64,000 nt of DNA from Rallus limicola (lineage: Eukaryota; Chordata; Aves; Gruiformes; Rallidae). The notes beneath the pieces were generated by a model. It was not told where the DNA came from. It worked only from the letters and a program-made list of their open reading frames with translations, and did no database searches. The stretch spans positions 17,180,001 to 17,244,000 of the forward strand of contig JAKCOZ010000014.1 in NCBI GenBank assembly GCA_022605955.1, given 5' to 3'. The position numbers and the translations under genes are program-made. Positions 1 to 11,956 of this stretch are shown in pieces (position 1 is the stretch's first letter; every line of letters begins with the position of its first letter).

Positions 1-984
1 CAACCATTGTACACCAAACCTGACCCTGTAACTCTCAGCTGAAGCATGTTAAGTGGCTTTGAAGTAAAGACACATATGCAGCCCAAGTGAGTAATCAGAG
101 CTATGGGATACCCTGGCATACTTGACAAAGGTTCAGAGTTGATGGGTTTCAGGCTAGTCTACAGCAGCAGTTCTTATATACACCTATTTATAGCTGATGT
201 TTTTTGAACAGAAGATCGAAACTCTGCCAAATTTTAATTCCCTCATCTACAGCACAAAAAAAAACTAGTCTTGTTCAAAGAAAAGACCACTGTACTTTAT
301 TATTTTAAAATAAGTATTAAAGTGTCAGTTTCTTGGAACCTTGAAGGATGTTCTGACTTTCCTTTGCAGTTAGAAACTTTCAAACAGTATAGAACACAAA
401 TTCCAGCATAAAAGTTTATCAAAGTCAGCAAGAAATTCAAACTGGAGTATTGTAGTGTGAACCGTTGGGTGACCTTCATAAAAATTGGTTTTCTCTTTAG
501 TGTGTAAAGGGATGCAAAACAGTGTCTCAGCTTCTTTGAGATCACAGGTACTGAAAACAGAGTGTTGTGAAATCTGCAGACAGAAAAGCATACATTCCAA
601 GGGAAACAAGTTTTAGGTTAACATTAGGTTATGCCTACATTAAGAGAGGAATTTGCTTCCCCCACCAAACATGTCATGATAACCAACCCCTTGGAGTTTA
701 CAACTTTTATACTTTAAAACATAGACTCACTTTCAGCATCCACCAAGATGAACTGCTGTCATTACTGCCTGAAATAATTTCATGTGACTCATTAATTTGC
801 ACAGGACACTGTGAAAGTGTCTCCACATTCTGAAGATAATAAGAGTTTAAAGTAATCCATATGTCTTTATTTTGGTTTTCCTATTCTTTTATCCATGAGA
901 ACAGAGGTTTGCTGGTATGGAGTTGTATATAGACATAGAAATGGAGAACAAGACAGAAGTCACTTGCCACAGTGGTTTATTTTG
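1..984. other. non-coding, no feature recognised
   Basis: AT-leaning single-copy-looking sequence. The open frames here are short, are not conserved-looking and overlap each other on opposite strands. No splice-site pair, repeat family or RNA gene could be recognised. The left boundary of the following CR1 copy is imprecise by some tens of bases. Confidence 0.5.
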
Positions 985-1921
985 CAGGGCAAACTCAATG
1001 CCTGCATGAAGTCATTGCTAGGCCACTCTCCATCATCTCTGGTAAGTTATGGGAAACAGGAGAGGTGCCTGAGGACTGGATGAAAGCAAATGTCACACCA
1101 GTCTTCAGAAAGGGCAAGAAGGAAGACTCAGGTAACTACAGACTGGTCAGCTTCACCTCCATCCCTGGTAAGGTGATGGATCAACTTATCCTCAATGCAA
1201 GCTCTAGACACATCAAGAATAAGAGGGTCATTAGAAGCAGTCAGCATGGTTTTACCAAGGGGAAGTCATGTCTGACCAACCTGATAGCCTTCTATGAAGA
1301 CATAACCAGGTGGATAGATAATGGTAGGGCAGTGGATATGGCTGGCTTTGATCTCAGAAAAGCATTTGACATCATCTCCCTCATCCTCATGACTAAACTG
1401 AGGAAGTGTGGTCTGGAGGATCAGGTAGTGAGGTGGATTGTAAACTGGTTGAAGGAAAGAAGTCAGAGAGTGGAGATCAATGGGACAGAGTCTAGCTGGA
1501 GGGGCCTGTATCTAATGGAGTCCTTCAGGGCTTGTAACTGGGACCAGTAATATTCAATACATTCATCAACAACCTGAATGAAGGAATATAGTACACCATC
1601 AGCAAGTTTGCTGATGACACCAAACTCGGAGGAGCGGCTGACACACCATAAGGCTGTGCTGCCATTCAGTGAGATCTGGACAAGGTGGAATGCTGAGCAG
1701 GGAAAAGTTTAATGAAATATAACAAGGGCAAGCATAGAGTCTTGCATCTGGGGAAGAACAACCCCAGGTACCAGTATGGGTTGAGGATGAACCTGTTGCA
1801 GAGCAGCATAGGGGAAAGACACCTGCAGGTCCTGGTGGACAGGAGGATGACCATGAAGCAGCAAGGTGCCCTTGTGGCCAAAAAGGCCAATAGCATCGTG
1901 GAATATGAGAGGCATGGTTAG
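972..1921 (+). pseudogene. CR1 ORF2 reverse transcriptase relic (frameshifted)
   Basis: The first frame runs 972-1550 (192 codons) and gives clear CR1-type RT segments: GEVPEDWMKANVTPVFRKGK, QHGFTKGKSCLTNLIAFYED and a motif A region with FDLRKAFD. Near 1510-1530 the reading shifts to another frame. That frame carries the palm motif FADD at 1607-1618, followed by TKLGG, and then the open stretch 1712-1921 (KGKHRVLHLGKNNP). Stop codons also interrupt the second frame near 1588, 1650 and 1695. The enzyme would reverse-transcribe CR1 RNA at the nicked target; this copy cannot make it. The first dozen or so codons of the 972 frame lie upstream of recognisable similarity and are probably flanking sequence. 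Confidence 0.9.
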
Positions 1922-2316
1922 TAGGCCTATAGAGGTTCTCTCCCCATCTACTTTGCCTTTGTGAAACCACATCTAGAATATTGTGTCCAGTCCTGGGCCC
2001 CTCAATTCAAGGGCAAGGAACTACTTGTAAGAGTCCAGCACAGGGCCACTAAGAGGATTAAGGGACTGAAACATCTTCTTTATGAAGACAGGCTGAGGGA
2101 GCTGGGTTTCTTAATCTAGAGGAGACTGAGGGGTGACCTCAATGTCTATAAGTATGTAAAGGGTGAGTGTCAGGATGACAGTGCCAGGCTCTTCAGTGAT
2201 GTCCTATGATAGGACAAGGGGCAATGGGTACAAGCTGGAGCATAGGAGGTTCCATGTCAACATAAGGAAAAACTTTCTTACTCTGGTCCCTTCCAACCCC
2301 TTTCATTCTGTGATGA
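985..2316 (+). mobile_element. CR1 LINE, 5'-truncated copy with RT relic
   Basis: This is the longest retrotransposon copy in the window. It starts inside the ORF2 reverse transcriptase region and ends in a CR1 3' tail near 2283-2316, where GGTCCCTTCCAACCCC is followed by ATTCTGTGATG. The fingers and palm part is readable from about 1000. After it come the C-terminal region with KPHLEYCVQSWAP near 1963-2001 and the RLRELGF segment near 2090. The part that normally lies between the ORF2 end and the tail is missing: sequence near 2280 jumps directly to the final tail. Full-length CR1 is about 4.5 kb, so this is a typical 5'-truncated, dead copy. No clear target-site duplication was found, which is usual for CR1. 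Confidence 0.93.
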
Positions 2317-5300
2317 AGTGAGAAAGCTGTAAACAATTCTTTCCCCTCCCCTAACTAAAAAAACCCACCAAACACCACAAAAAATAACCAACTCAGTCAA
2401 GCACATTAAATAAGAGCACAGGATCACCTACTGCTGGAATTGTCACAAGTTTCTTTAACAGCACCTGGCAGCTCAATCAGTACCACTCAGTGCAGTTCAC
2501 ACACTTATCTGAGAAGCACCAAGTGATCAATCAGTCCCAACTCAAATTGTGGTGATAGAAGCCATCTAAACCTTTCACAACCACAGCATAACTCAATAAA
2601 TCTTTTTAGTGTTAAGGTATTTGACAGCTTGGCTTTGTTACAAAAGCAAAAAGGAACAGCTTATCCAAATAGTTTCATCATGGAAGTTTGGTCCTGGCAA
2701 CATCCTCTCTTTTAAAGAGCTGGCCAAGAGGACAGCCATCTTACTCATTCACAAATACTCAGTGAGCTGTAATATTAGTTCTCAAAGATACCTTGCAGCA
2801 GCCTTCAAAGAGACCACGGCAAGAAGCGATTTAAAAGAAAACCGTGATTTGTTTGTCAGATGTTGTGTTATTTCTTTCCCTTAATATTACATTTCACCCA
2901 TTGCATTCATCAATAAACTTAGCAGGACACTGTCTGACATTTTAAAAAATGCAATCAATTATGAGAAGTCATGCTGCTTGAGAAAAATTTATCCCATACT
3001 GAAAATACAAATTTAGTGACACTCCCCAAGCTTTTAAGCTAATCTTATTGTCCACATAATAATATCCAGGGGCAGAACAGTCTCCAGAGGCACCTAAGAC
3101 CATTGTGTTAGCCACAGTGGAGTAAGTCTGTAGGAAAAAAAATAATTGCCTTGACCTTATCTAAAGTTTACTGGTAGAAACATCTGAAATCTACTTTTTC
3201 AAGCCCCAGGTATTTATTCAGTACCCTTCTTTTACAGCAACTGAAGGACAAGTTGAATTCCAGTCTCTGCTCTCAGGCCCACTCCCACCAAAACTGCTAA
3301 CCTACAGAGCTTAGACTGCAACAGGCTGGTCATCTTCTCTAAAAATCAAAGCAAGTATATTCTCGGATGATCTGGATCCTCTTCCTAAGTGGAGAGACTC
3401 TTCAGTTCTAGCTCCCCCAGGAGCTGCATTGACTGAAATGAGGAGCAAATTCCAATAAAATATATATAGGGAGAAGCAGAGAGATAACATTCTTGGGAAT
3501 TGAAATAGCCTCTTCCTTTTGAAACCTTGGTGAAGTTACCTATTCACACTTACACCAAGAGAGCATTTCTTTAACTGCCCCTTAACAAAGGGCAGATTGT
3601 AAACTAAAAGAAATTTGGTTAAAAGTAGCACCCAGCCTTCCTGTATCACATTTCATAAGATCTGCTGGTTTCTAAGTCAAAGTGTTAGGAGCAGCTTTCA
3701 CTCCAGGTGAAAGGAACCTGGTCAGCACAACTGCCACCAGGTTTACACCTTTATGCAAATCAGTCTTGCTTAGAAGAATCTAATTCCAATCTGTTTATTG
3801 CTCACCTAAGGCATTTACTGCACTTGATAGGCTGTGAAGCAGGGCAGCCAGATTGATCCCAAGATTATAGGATTGGAACTAATGGGAACTGTTATAAAAT
3901 TTTAATATATGCCATCTTCCAGACGAAAGGAGACTCCAGGGGGAACTGACCTTTGAGTGCAGAAACCTTAATAACATGTCAACAGTGGGGTTACATTTTC
4001 AATACAAAAATTATGAATTTAGGGAGATAGCACTACCATTCCACTGTATAGAAATAACTCTTAAAGGAGAGGTTTCTACCAGACTTGGAGGAATTTATGG
4101 GTTATATAAAAGACTGAAAAAAAACATAGGGCCAAAAAACGCTGATATAGTTACCACTGATTTCAAGCAATGGCAAATCTATGCCAAACAACAGAACTCT
4201 TTTCATAGCTGATGCAAGCGTCATCTCGTCTTAACTTCTGATTATACACCCACAGTATTGACACTCTTTTTAGCAGCACAGTCCTCCTTCAATTTGTGCT
4301 TTTCCATTTACAATCAACTATTAAAGGGAAGGAAAAATGCAACCAACTGCTCTAAATAAGCTGCATATTCTTTACTAAATAGGATTTAATACAAAAGTAA
4401 TTTGAATTTAATTTTACCAAATAATTTTGGCCAGAGAAAAAGAAACAAAGGAGGATCAGAGTAATTTATATTGCAGAGAAGATCTGAGGTCATCTGGTCA
4501 AACTCAAAGAATTGACTATTTTTGTAGTCCAAAAGCATAAGGTTAAAATTTTAGAACTATTTTTCAGAGTCCATGATTGATGACAGTTTTCCAAGTTTGC
4601 CTTTAAAAGCATGCATAGAAATTTGATATGTTCAAACTGAGCTTGCCCTATTTTATCCATACTGCCCTGTTCAAGAAACATTTGGCAGCACTGATCATCA
4701 TTTCCCACCACCTCTTTTTTATGTGGTTCTATCCAGACTTACATCCCAAATAGCTTTAATTCTTTCCACACAAAAATTTAAACCCCTTATGCATCTGAAA
4801 ATAGGAACAGTATTTTTAAAAACACTAAATCAAACACTATGATCATCAGTGTCCTCCAAAAAGTAATGCAGTACCTTCAGAGGTACACCATTCAAGAAAT
4901 GGACAAGCTTCAGAAAGATCAATATGTCCTTTCACATGAATAATATTTCTTATGTGGCTGTTATACCAAATGTGCTCCATAGCATCGTGCAGTACTCCCA
5001 ATGGCTTTCATTAAAAACCCATCATATGGAAAGTTTAATTCTTTTTCTGGTGTTTGAATTTACTGTGTCTGGCACCCACGAGGAGGGGCCAGCAACAGAT
5101 TAGTGAGTTAGACAAGACTAGACAGAGCATAGGTTGTCACCCATAGCCACGATACGTTTAAATTAATGTTGACCTGGAAAATACTTAACATATTAAACAT
5201 ACTAGCAACAATGGGAACGCTCAGTTTTTTACTACAAAAATCACATTGAGGCAAGAGTACTGCAAAAAATGCTTTCACCTTACAGTCATGCTTAAAAACA

Positions 5301-6715
5301 TTCCTTAAAAAGCACTGGAAAGAAAAGATACAGGTTTATATATAGCTTTGGGGTAAAGCCACACACTTCCCTGTTCTTACCAGCTTTGTACTGGTTGTCA
5401 TGTATGAGATGGCAATGATCCTACACTAAGTCTGTATAGCAGATATATTCCTGTCTTTGCACTGTGTGATACCATTTGCTGAGGTTTCTTATTTACTTTC
5501 TGCATCTATTATTCAGCCACATGTGCCTGCACAAGATGAGATTTTTTTTCTTAAAGTACACAAGACTTAATTATTGTCCTTGGTTAAAAACTAAACTAGG
5601 ATTACCAGAATGTTTATCCAGGCATTTGCATTCAAGAAAGGCTGCTTGAAAACAAGCAAACACCAAATATTTTCCAAATACAACCACCTTCAGGAAAATG
5701 GAATTAACTTCAGGATGGAATTATCTTTGAGAAGCCTACATACTTTCTGTTCTACCAACTCTATCCTGCTAGACTTGAGAGTCACAGTGAAAAATGGAGA
5801 AAGCCATGAAACAGCCTTTGTCACACAGTGGATAGCAGGAAGATCTGAGAGATTTAAGTGCTGCTTACACATAAGTATGGGGGAATGGCAAGAACAAGGA
5901 GCTAAGCAGGCATAGTAGAAATATTAATATAGCTACCTTTCATTATTAAAAACTTCTAAAAAAAGAGTTACTTTAACATCAAGCTGATTGAAGTCTCCAA
6001 AGCAGGTTAAAGCAGGGCTCCTCTATGTTTTATGCATTGTTTGATGAGCAATTGCTAAATGGTTTTTGTATTCAATAGCTCAACATAATTTCCTGACGTA
6101 ATTAATTTAATTTGCCCATTCTGATCCAGGACTTCTACACTTCTATAAGCCTCCCCGCATGCTAGCACAACTACAGTCCCAAAAAGGACAGTCATCTTCA
6201 GAATGGTTAAATAGCTGAAATCCATAGAATTGAGCTACACGTTGCTTGCAATTGTTCACATTCTTCCTCCAAGTTAAACAAGAGAGAACTTCTGTAACAG
6301 GATCTCATAATAACAGTTAAGCTACTTTGCTCCTATACCTAGTACTTACCTCCTCTTATGGTACAATGATGCAAACCTCAGTATTGGTCTAGATAGAACC
6401 CTGACGCTATTAACTTCAGGTGACTGCTAATAAAATAAAAAATGAAGGCAACCCTAAATAGAGAATTAGGGACAGCTCCACACCATTTTGATACCTAGCT
6501 TCACACTGATTTCTACCAACAGAGATGAAGGAATCAGGCAATTACCTAACGTCATAGATGCTTGCTGTCAACTTTTCTCTTAGCATTACCTTAGATCAGA
6601 GAAGGTTGTTCTGAAGGATAGATCAGTGGAACTGGATTGCAGAAAATCAAATTTAAATTCACAGTGCAACTTCCCAACAGAGTTTCAACAAATCAGCAAT
6701 CTTATTTGTGGGAGT

Positions 6716-6757
6716 AGTTGTTGTTCTGTTGTGTTTTGGTTTGTTTGGTTTTTTTAA
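6716..6757. repeat. T/G-rich low-complexity stretch
   Basis: A run of TTG, TTTTGG and TTTGGTTTTTTT-type words with almost no A or C. It is a simple compositional patch without an exact repeat unit. Confidence 0.6.
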
Positions 6758-9107
6758 ATCACCCCAATTATAAAATCCAGCCATGAGGAATAAGACATAT
6801 CCTCCAAATGACATGCTGAAAATATGGTTCTTTATTTTGGACCTTCAATTTCAGAGGTCACATATAAATTTACCACTTGAGCTGTCAGTAATATGGTATT
6901 TCCAACCCAATATTGTAACACAGCAGTAACTTTAGCCACAGTAAGCAATTGTCCAATCAGTTTCCAGTGTATATATAGGAAAGGGTATTAACACAAGCAG
7001 TCACTCAGAGGCCTTATACTGTTTTGCAGTCTTTTTATTAAGTGGTTTATATTCATGGCTATCTGTTTTAACTCCCAGATATTCAATCTATATCTTATCT
7101 AGGAGTTTCAGAAAGATTTTGCTTTTTCCATTCTTCACAGCACCAAGCAGACATGGTCCCCTTCCCCCAAAAAGGGTGTGCAGCCTCAGTATTACAGAGT
7201 CTATGGGGCTGAGTGCAGTCTCAAATAACCACAAACTTCACAGGATGACTGTTGCACAACACTTCACCTTTTCCTAGGGAGTAAAGCAGAACTGTAAAAT
7301 CCACCATATAAAATCAAAACTTGAAAACTGTATTATCATCTTAATACTTGAACTTGCCATGAAAAATTGCCAAAGCGTATTTGCAGACCTAGTAATTCCT
7401 TTAAAAATTGGTTTCTTATTATCTACTTACATAAATTGCAATTTTACCCTTTTCTGAACATAGATTATTAAATTAGAATAGGTTTAATATTTTCCTCTTC
7501 TTGTAACTAAGTTTCTTGAGACTCATGAGACTGGACTATGCCAGACAGAACAGAGCAAATCAGTAACTCCATTAAAAGGACTAGGCCTCTCAACAAATAG
7601 GCCCAGCAAAGGTCCTGCATTGAAGTCTTCATGTGCCAGCCTTTTAATTTCAGAATGACATTCAATAAGGGCATTGAATTAACTAATCTAAAGGACTTGC
7701 ATGAGTGAGCAAGAGGTGGCTGAACTTGAACTGAGAAAGCATGCACAATGACTGAATACAAAGGATGATAACCATACGCTCCTTTAAAAGGACAGAACCT
7801 GCTGGGGTGGGTACCTACCATATGAGCACTTCAGAGGTACACTGGCAACTTTCATGGAGGGGAAATAGGTTAAAACAAGAACTTTCTGGAATTTCCTTCC
7901 ATTCTACCCACTTCTAAGTATTCACACCAATATTTCCAGATCCCCATTTTCAAATCCCCCGTTTCATGTTTCCAACTTGTGTTCAAGATGCCCCAGTGAT
8001 AACGCTGCAAAGCAAGCAATGCACTGCCAATGGGAAGGAAAGGTCAGTTCATGCATGACCACACTGAGAATCCTATTACTGTGAGAATTAGAAGCAGTTC
8101 TCCCCGCTGTTAGTCTAAAGGCAATGCAATTCAACAGTATTGGAAGCAATGGCTTAGTAACAACAGCTACTTTACCAGCCATGTACTATTCTATAACCAT
8201 TATCTAGATACACTTTGAATGATAAGAGATGCAATACCAGCACTCGTGGCATTCAGAGCATACCATTCAAATACCCCACAGAGCTGAGAAGCTGGTGCTT
8301 AATGCATAATGGGCATTCATATGTCTATCTGACAGGGTCAAGGGCACCCACTCGTGTTTTACACTCACCTCTTCTGCCTGAGCAAGGGCAATTGCAGACT
8401 TTCTGGAACAGAAGCCAAAGCAAGAACCAGGGAGGAAAGGAGAGGAATTCAGAGGACAAACAGACATTTTCAGGTTTTAAGGATGCCTGCCTTTATTTTG
8501 GTTGGTTTGGTATTATTTAAAACGATATCAAGTCCCTACACTTCCATGGCATCCTGGGGTGAGTTACTTTGTTTTATTCAAGGATTACTGAATCACAGCT
8601 TCTTTTCATGCCACACCTAGCATACAGCTCCCAGCCGCAGCACACACATCCCTCACTGTGAGGCCCCAGGGGCAGGTGAGCATGCCCTGAGCTGACAGCT
8701 AACCTACATGCTTCCTTCTGCAGCATGTTACCCAAATGCACAACGAGCTTCTGACACCAGCAAATTCACTCCAGTGCACAACACTGATGAGACTTCATAC
8801 AAGCACCAGTGACCTGAAGCAGAGTTTTACCTCATCATTCAAAATTCACCTTGCATGTACACCATCTTTTAGAATTAGCCCTTTTAACAGCACTCCCATC
8901 TCTTTTCTGATTCATCAACAGCATCTGACAGGGCTATGATACTCAGAGACTGGCAAACTACAGTCTCTCAAAGAAATACCAGCCCTTCCTAAAACTGCTT
9001 TTTCTTTCAAAAACATTTTTTCAGCTACTACAGTCTGCATGCTGTTTGTATTTTACTTAACATTCATTAGCATAAGGAAAATTAAATGATATACAGAACC
9101 AGCCAGG

Positions 9108-9124
9108 AAAAAAAAAAAAAAAAA
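9108..9124 (+). repeat. A17 homopolymer
   Basis: Seventeen consecutive A residues. I looked for a retrocopy upstream of it and for flanking direct repeats and saw neither, so it is recorded only as a homopolymer. Confidence 0.85.
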
Positions 9125-11905
9125 CAAACGCAACCCACAAACACTCTTCAGACTCCATGCACTTTAAAACAGCCTTTTCTCAAAGATGACAGATTCAGGT
9201 CAGGGAAAGTCTAAAATGGGACACTATTGCCATGTGTAAGTGTGAACAAGTAGTTAGTGCCCTCCTCTCTCTGCACCCCAGGACACCTTCAGAGTCCTGA
9301 CTTAAACATTTGGTTTTGTGATGCTTTGGAAGACTTTGATGACAATATATACAGAGTTTTTTTGGTGTTTTTATCTTTCCCATAGCCCTGTGTGGCATAG
9401 TCCCATAAACAAAATGCTGACTCTGAGTCAGCTTCCTTGACTTCACTGCATTCAGCAGAGCACAACTAGTGAAGAACAAGAGCTGCAGAAACATTTATGG
9501 AATAATTTGTCAAAAGAATAGGGAGGAAATATACACATCCACAAATCTCTTGTCACTTTAGAAGTCAGCAGACTTTAGGGGAGACTTGTTTGCAGATTTT
9601 ATTAACCAATGTACTATAGACATGGAAACAGAGTAGAAACTATAAATACAGGCTCCCAGGTCTGTTTCTATGGCTGTCAGAGATGAGAAAATGAATCACT
9701 GTAGAAGTAATTTTCTGGTTTCTTATATCATCATTGCTAAATCATCAAATCTCCCCTGGTCCAACACCTAAGCAGTGCAATGTGCCAAGCTACTCCTCAA
9801 CTTCATTCCCACACACTCCCCTCCACTGCCCAGAGCTGCAAGAGGCATATTAATCACACCAATGCCCACATAGGATACAGCTATGTGAGGGGCATTATAA
9901 CAAGCGTAGAATACAACATAGACTACCCAAAGCAGCAATGTTGAGGAAAACAAAGCTTTTTTAAGTCCTAATTCCACAACCAGATTCTTATCTTGAGGGC
10001 AGAAAGGATCAATGTGAACAGAAGTTTGATATTTGGCACCAGAAAGCAAATAATAATTCACCTGAATTTTAAAGCAACCCTGTGACTTATCATTGAGTGA
10101 TAGGACAGACTTTTAAAGAGACAGAATTTATGAATAAGACCTACAACAACAACAAATCCACTACATCCACAATAAGTGTTTCCAAAGTTTAATTACTCTT
10201 ATTACTAAAACAACCACCTTCTTGCAAGGCTCTGGCTTGAGTATGCTCCTCTGTTCATAATTAGCTTACACCATTATTTCAGACTTCTTTTTAAATATAA
10301 TATGAGCTTGAAATTGTTTTGCCAAGAGATCTGCTACTTCTTGGTGTAAATCAACTTTTTAATAATGTCTTTCATATATAGAAGTACAAAAATATGGAAG
10401 AAATAGTCATTTTAATAAGTTATTTGAAAAAAGTCTTCCAGATTACTGCTACTTATAATGCTTGCTTCCAGAACTTTAAAGGGGGAAGGAAGTGAGGAAA
10501 AAACCTTTAACAGCTATACTCCTATGTGGCATTAAATACTTTGCCACCAATTTCTGTTTAAATTTTCAAAAAAAAGCCACTTTTAGCTGTGAAAACATAG
10601 GTCTTAGGGTTCAATTTGAGTATTTTATAAAGCAAGATATAAGGCAAGTTTGTTATGGAAGAAAACGACTAGAAAATAAATTAAATCTGCATTTTGAACT
10701 GTGAACTGAAGTTTGACTGCTAGAATACTACCAAGTACAGTATAGTACACAGAGTGAAGAAAAATAAAAATGAAAGTCCATCAATTAGCCATTTTGGGAC
10801 CCTGCCTTAGGAAGATGTTTGTCTGGGCTTGTTGAATGGTTAGAGATAAGTCTTTCTTGCATAGAATTGTGTGCTTGAAGATAGCTTAAAACTCATTCAG
10901 CTGCATTCAGAATCATAGCAAGGTAATACTGCAGTACCTGATAAGACTGATTTCTTATTAAGCAGAGATAATGAAAATAATCAAAGCTAGATGAGGTGGA
11001 GGAATCAACACTGTGCCTTTGTCCTCACTCAAAGACATTGCTGGGACACCATTTAAGAACTCTTGTACCAGTGTCGCAAAAAGTACAAACCAAGTTTGGA
11101 CCTCCTTGAGCACTTTTACACATTTTAAACTCTTTAACCTGTACTGATGTAAAATATATGAACTGGTGACAAATCATATGCTTTACAAAGAAGTATTCTG
11201 CATGTATCTGTAATGTCATCGTCCCTTCACTATGGCTCCAATGGTAGAAAACACCAATATCCTTCCAGCCAAGTCAGTGGGCTAACTCAAACCCAGCCCC
11301 ATATGCAAAGCAGGTTAAATGAATCTCACAGATTTTGACTGAAGCAGAATATTCTTATTCTTCTTGAAGGGCTGGAGAAGAACAATCTCTGGCAACATGG
11401 CATTGGCAAGTACCAGCAGGTGACATCAATTTCAAATACTGCAGCAAAAGGATTAACTGTTTGCATCCAAAGATTTGCATTGCATTTGTGCACTGTTTAC
11501 AGTAGTCTAAAGGAGATGCACAGTAGTTAGGAGTTTAGAGCATAAACATGGGGAGTTAGTAAACATGGAGAGTTAACATGGCTCACATGACTCATGAGCA
11601 CTCCTTGACTAAGAGTTCAGAGCCTGGTATTGGTAACTTGAATCCCTTTCCTAAGCTTGGAAGTAGCTGACAACATCTGAGGGAGTATAGAGAGGGGATA
11701 CGCTGAAGTACAGGTAAATATTAGCTCTACTGGAAAACCACTGCAACGAAAGCAATGTTACCATCTACTGATGGGCTACTGGAGTTCTCCTACCCTCTTG
11801 CCATGCTGAATAATTCAAAGTTGAATTAACACATTTAAATGAACAAAGAGTCATTGCACAAAGTCCCAAAATAGTATTTTTATGTTTGTCTCTTTAAAAC
11901 GTCCA

Positions 11906-11956
11906 GGGGGTTGGGGGGGGAGGGGGGGGGGGGAAAGGGTGTGTGGGGGGGGGTGG
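11906..11956 (+). repeat. G-rich tract, G-quadruplex motif
   Basis: G runs of 5, 8, 12, 3 and 9 residues, separated by TT, A, AAA and TGTGT, all on the plus strand. This satisfies the usual four-run G3+ pattern with short loops several times over. No CpG island surrounds it, so it looks like an isolated simple repeat, not promoter sequence. Run lengths in such tracts are prone to sequencing error. Confidence 0.85.

Larger units (their letters stand above)
2317..11905. other. non-coding stretch, no gene recognised
   Basis: About 9.6 kb of AT-leaning sequence. Open frames reach only about 104 codons, and none resembles a known protein or shows a convincing acceptor, open frame and donor series. 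Minor low-complexity spots are a T/G-rich stretch near 6716-6757 and a 17-nt A run at 9108-9124. It could be intronic or intergenic; the sequence does not decide. Confidence 0.5.

Noticed and set aside
1599..1970. Minus-strand frames of 76-123 codons opposite the CR1 copy (and likewise at 31260-31946)
   Set aside because: They are antisense shadows of the CR1 ORF2 relics.
4850..4900. AAAAAGTAATGCA word resembling a mariner-type terminal sequence
   Set aside because: No matching inverted terminal repeat, TA duplication or transposase remnant was found nearby.
9061..9124. Possible processed pseudogene ending in A17
   Set aside because: No coding similarity upstream and no flanking direct repeats.
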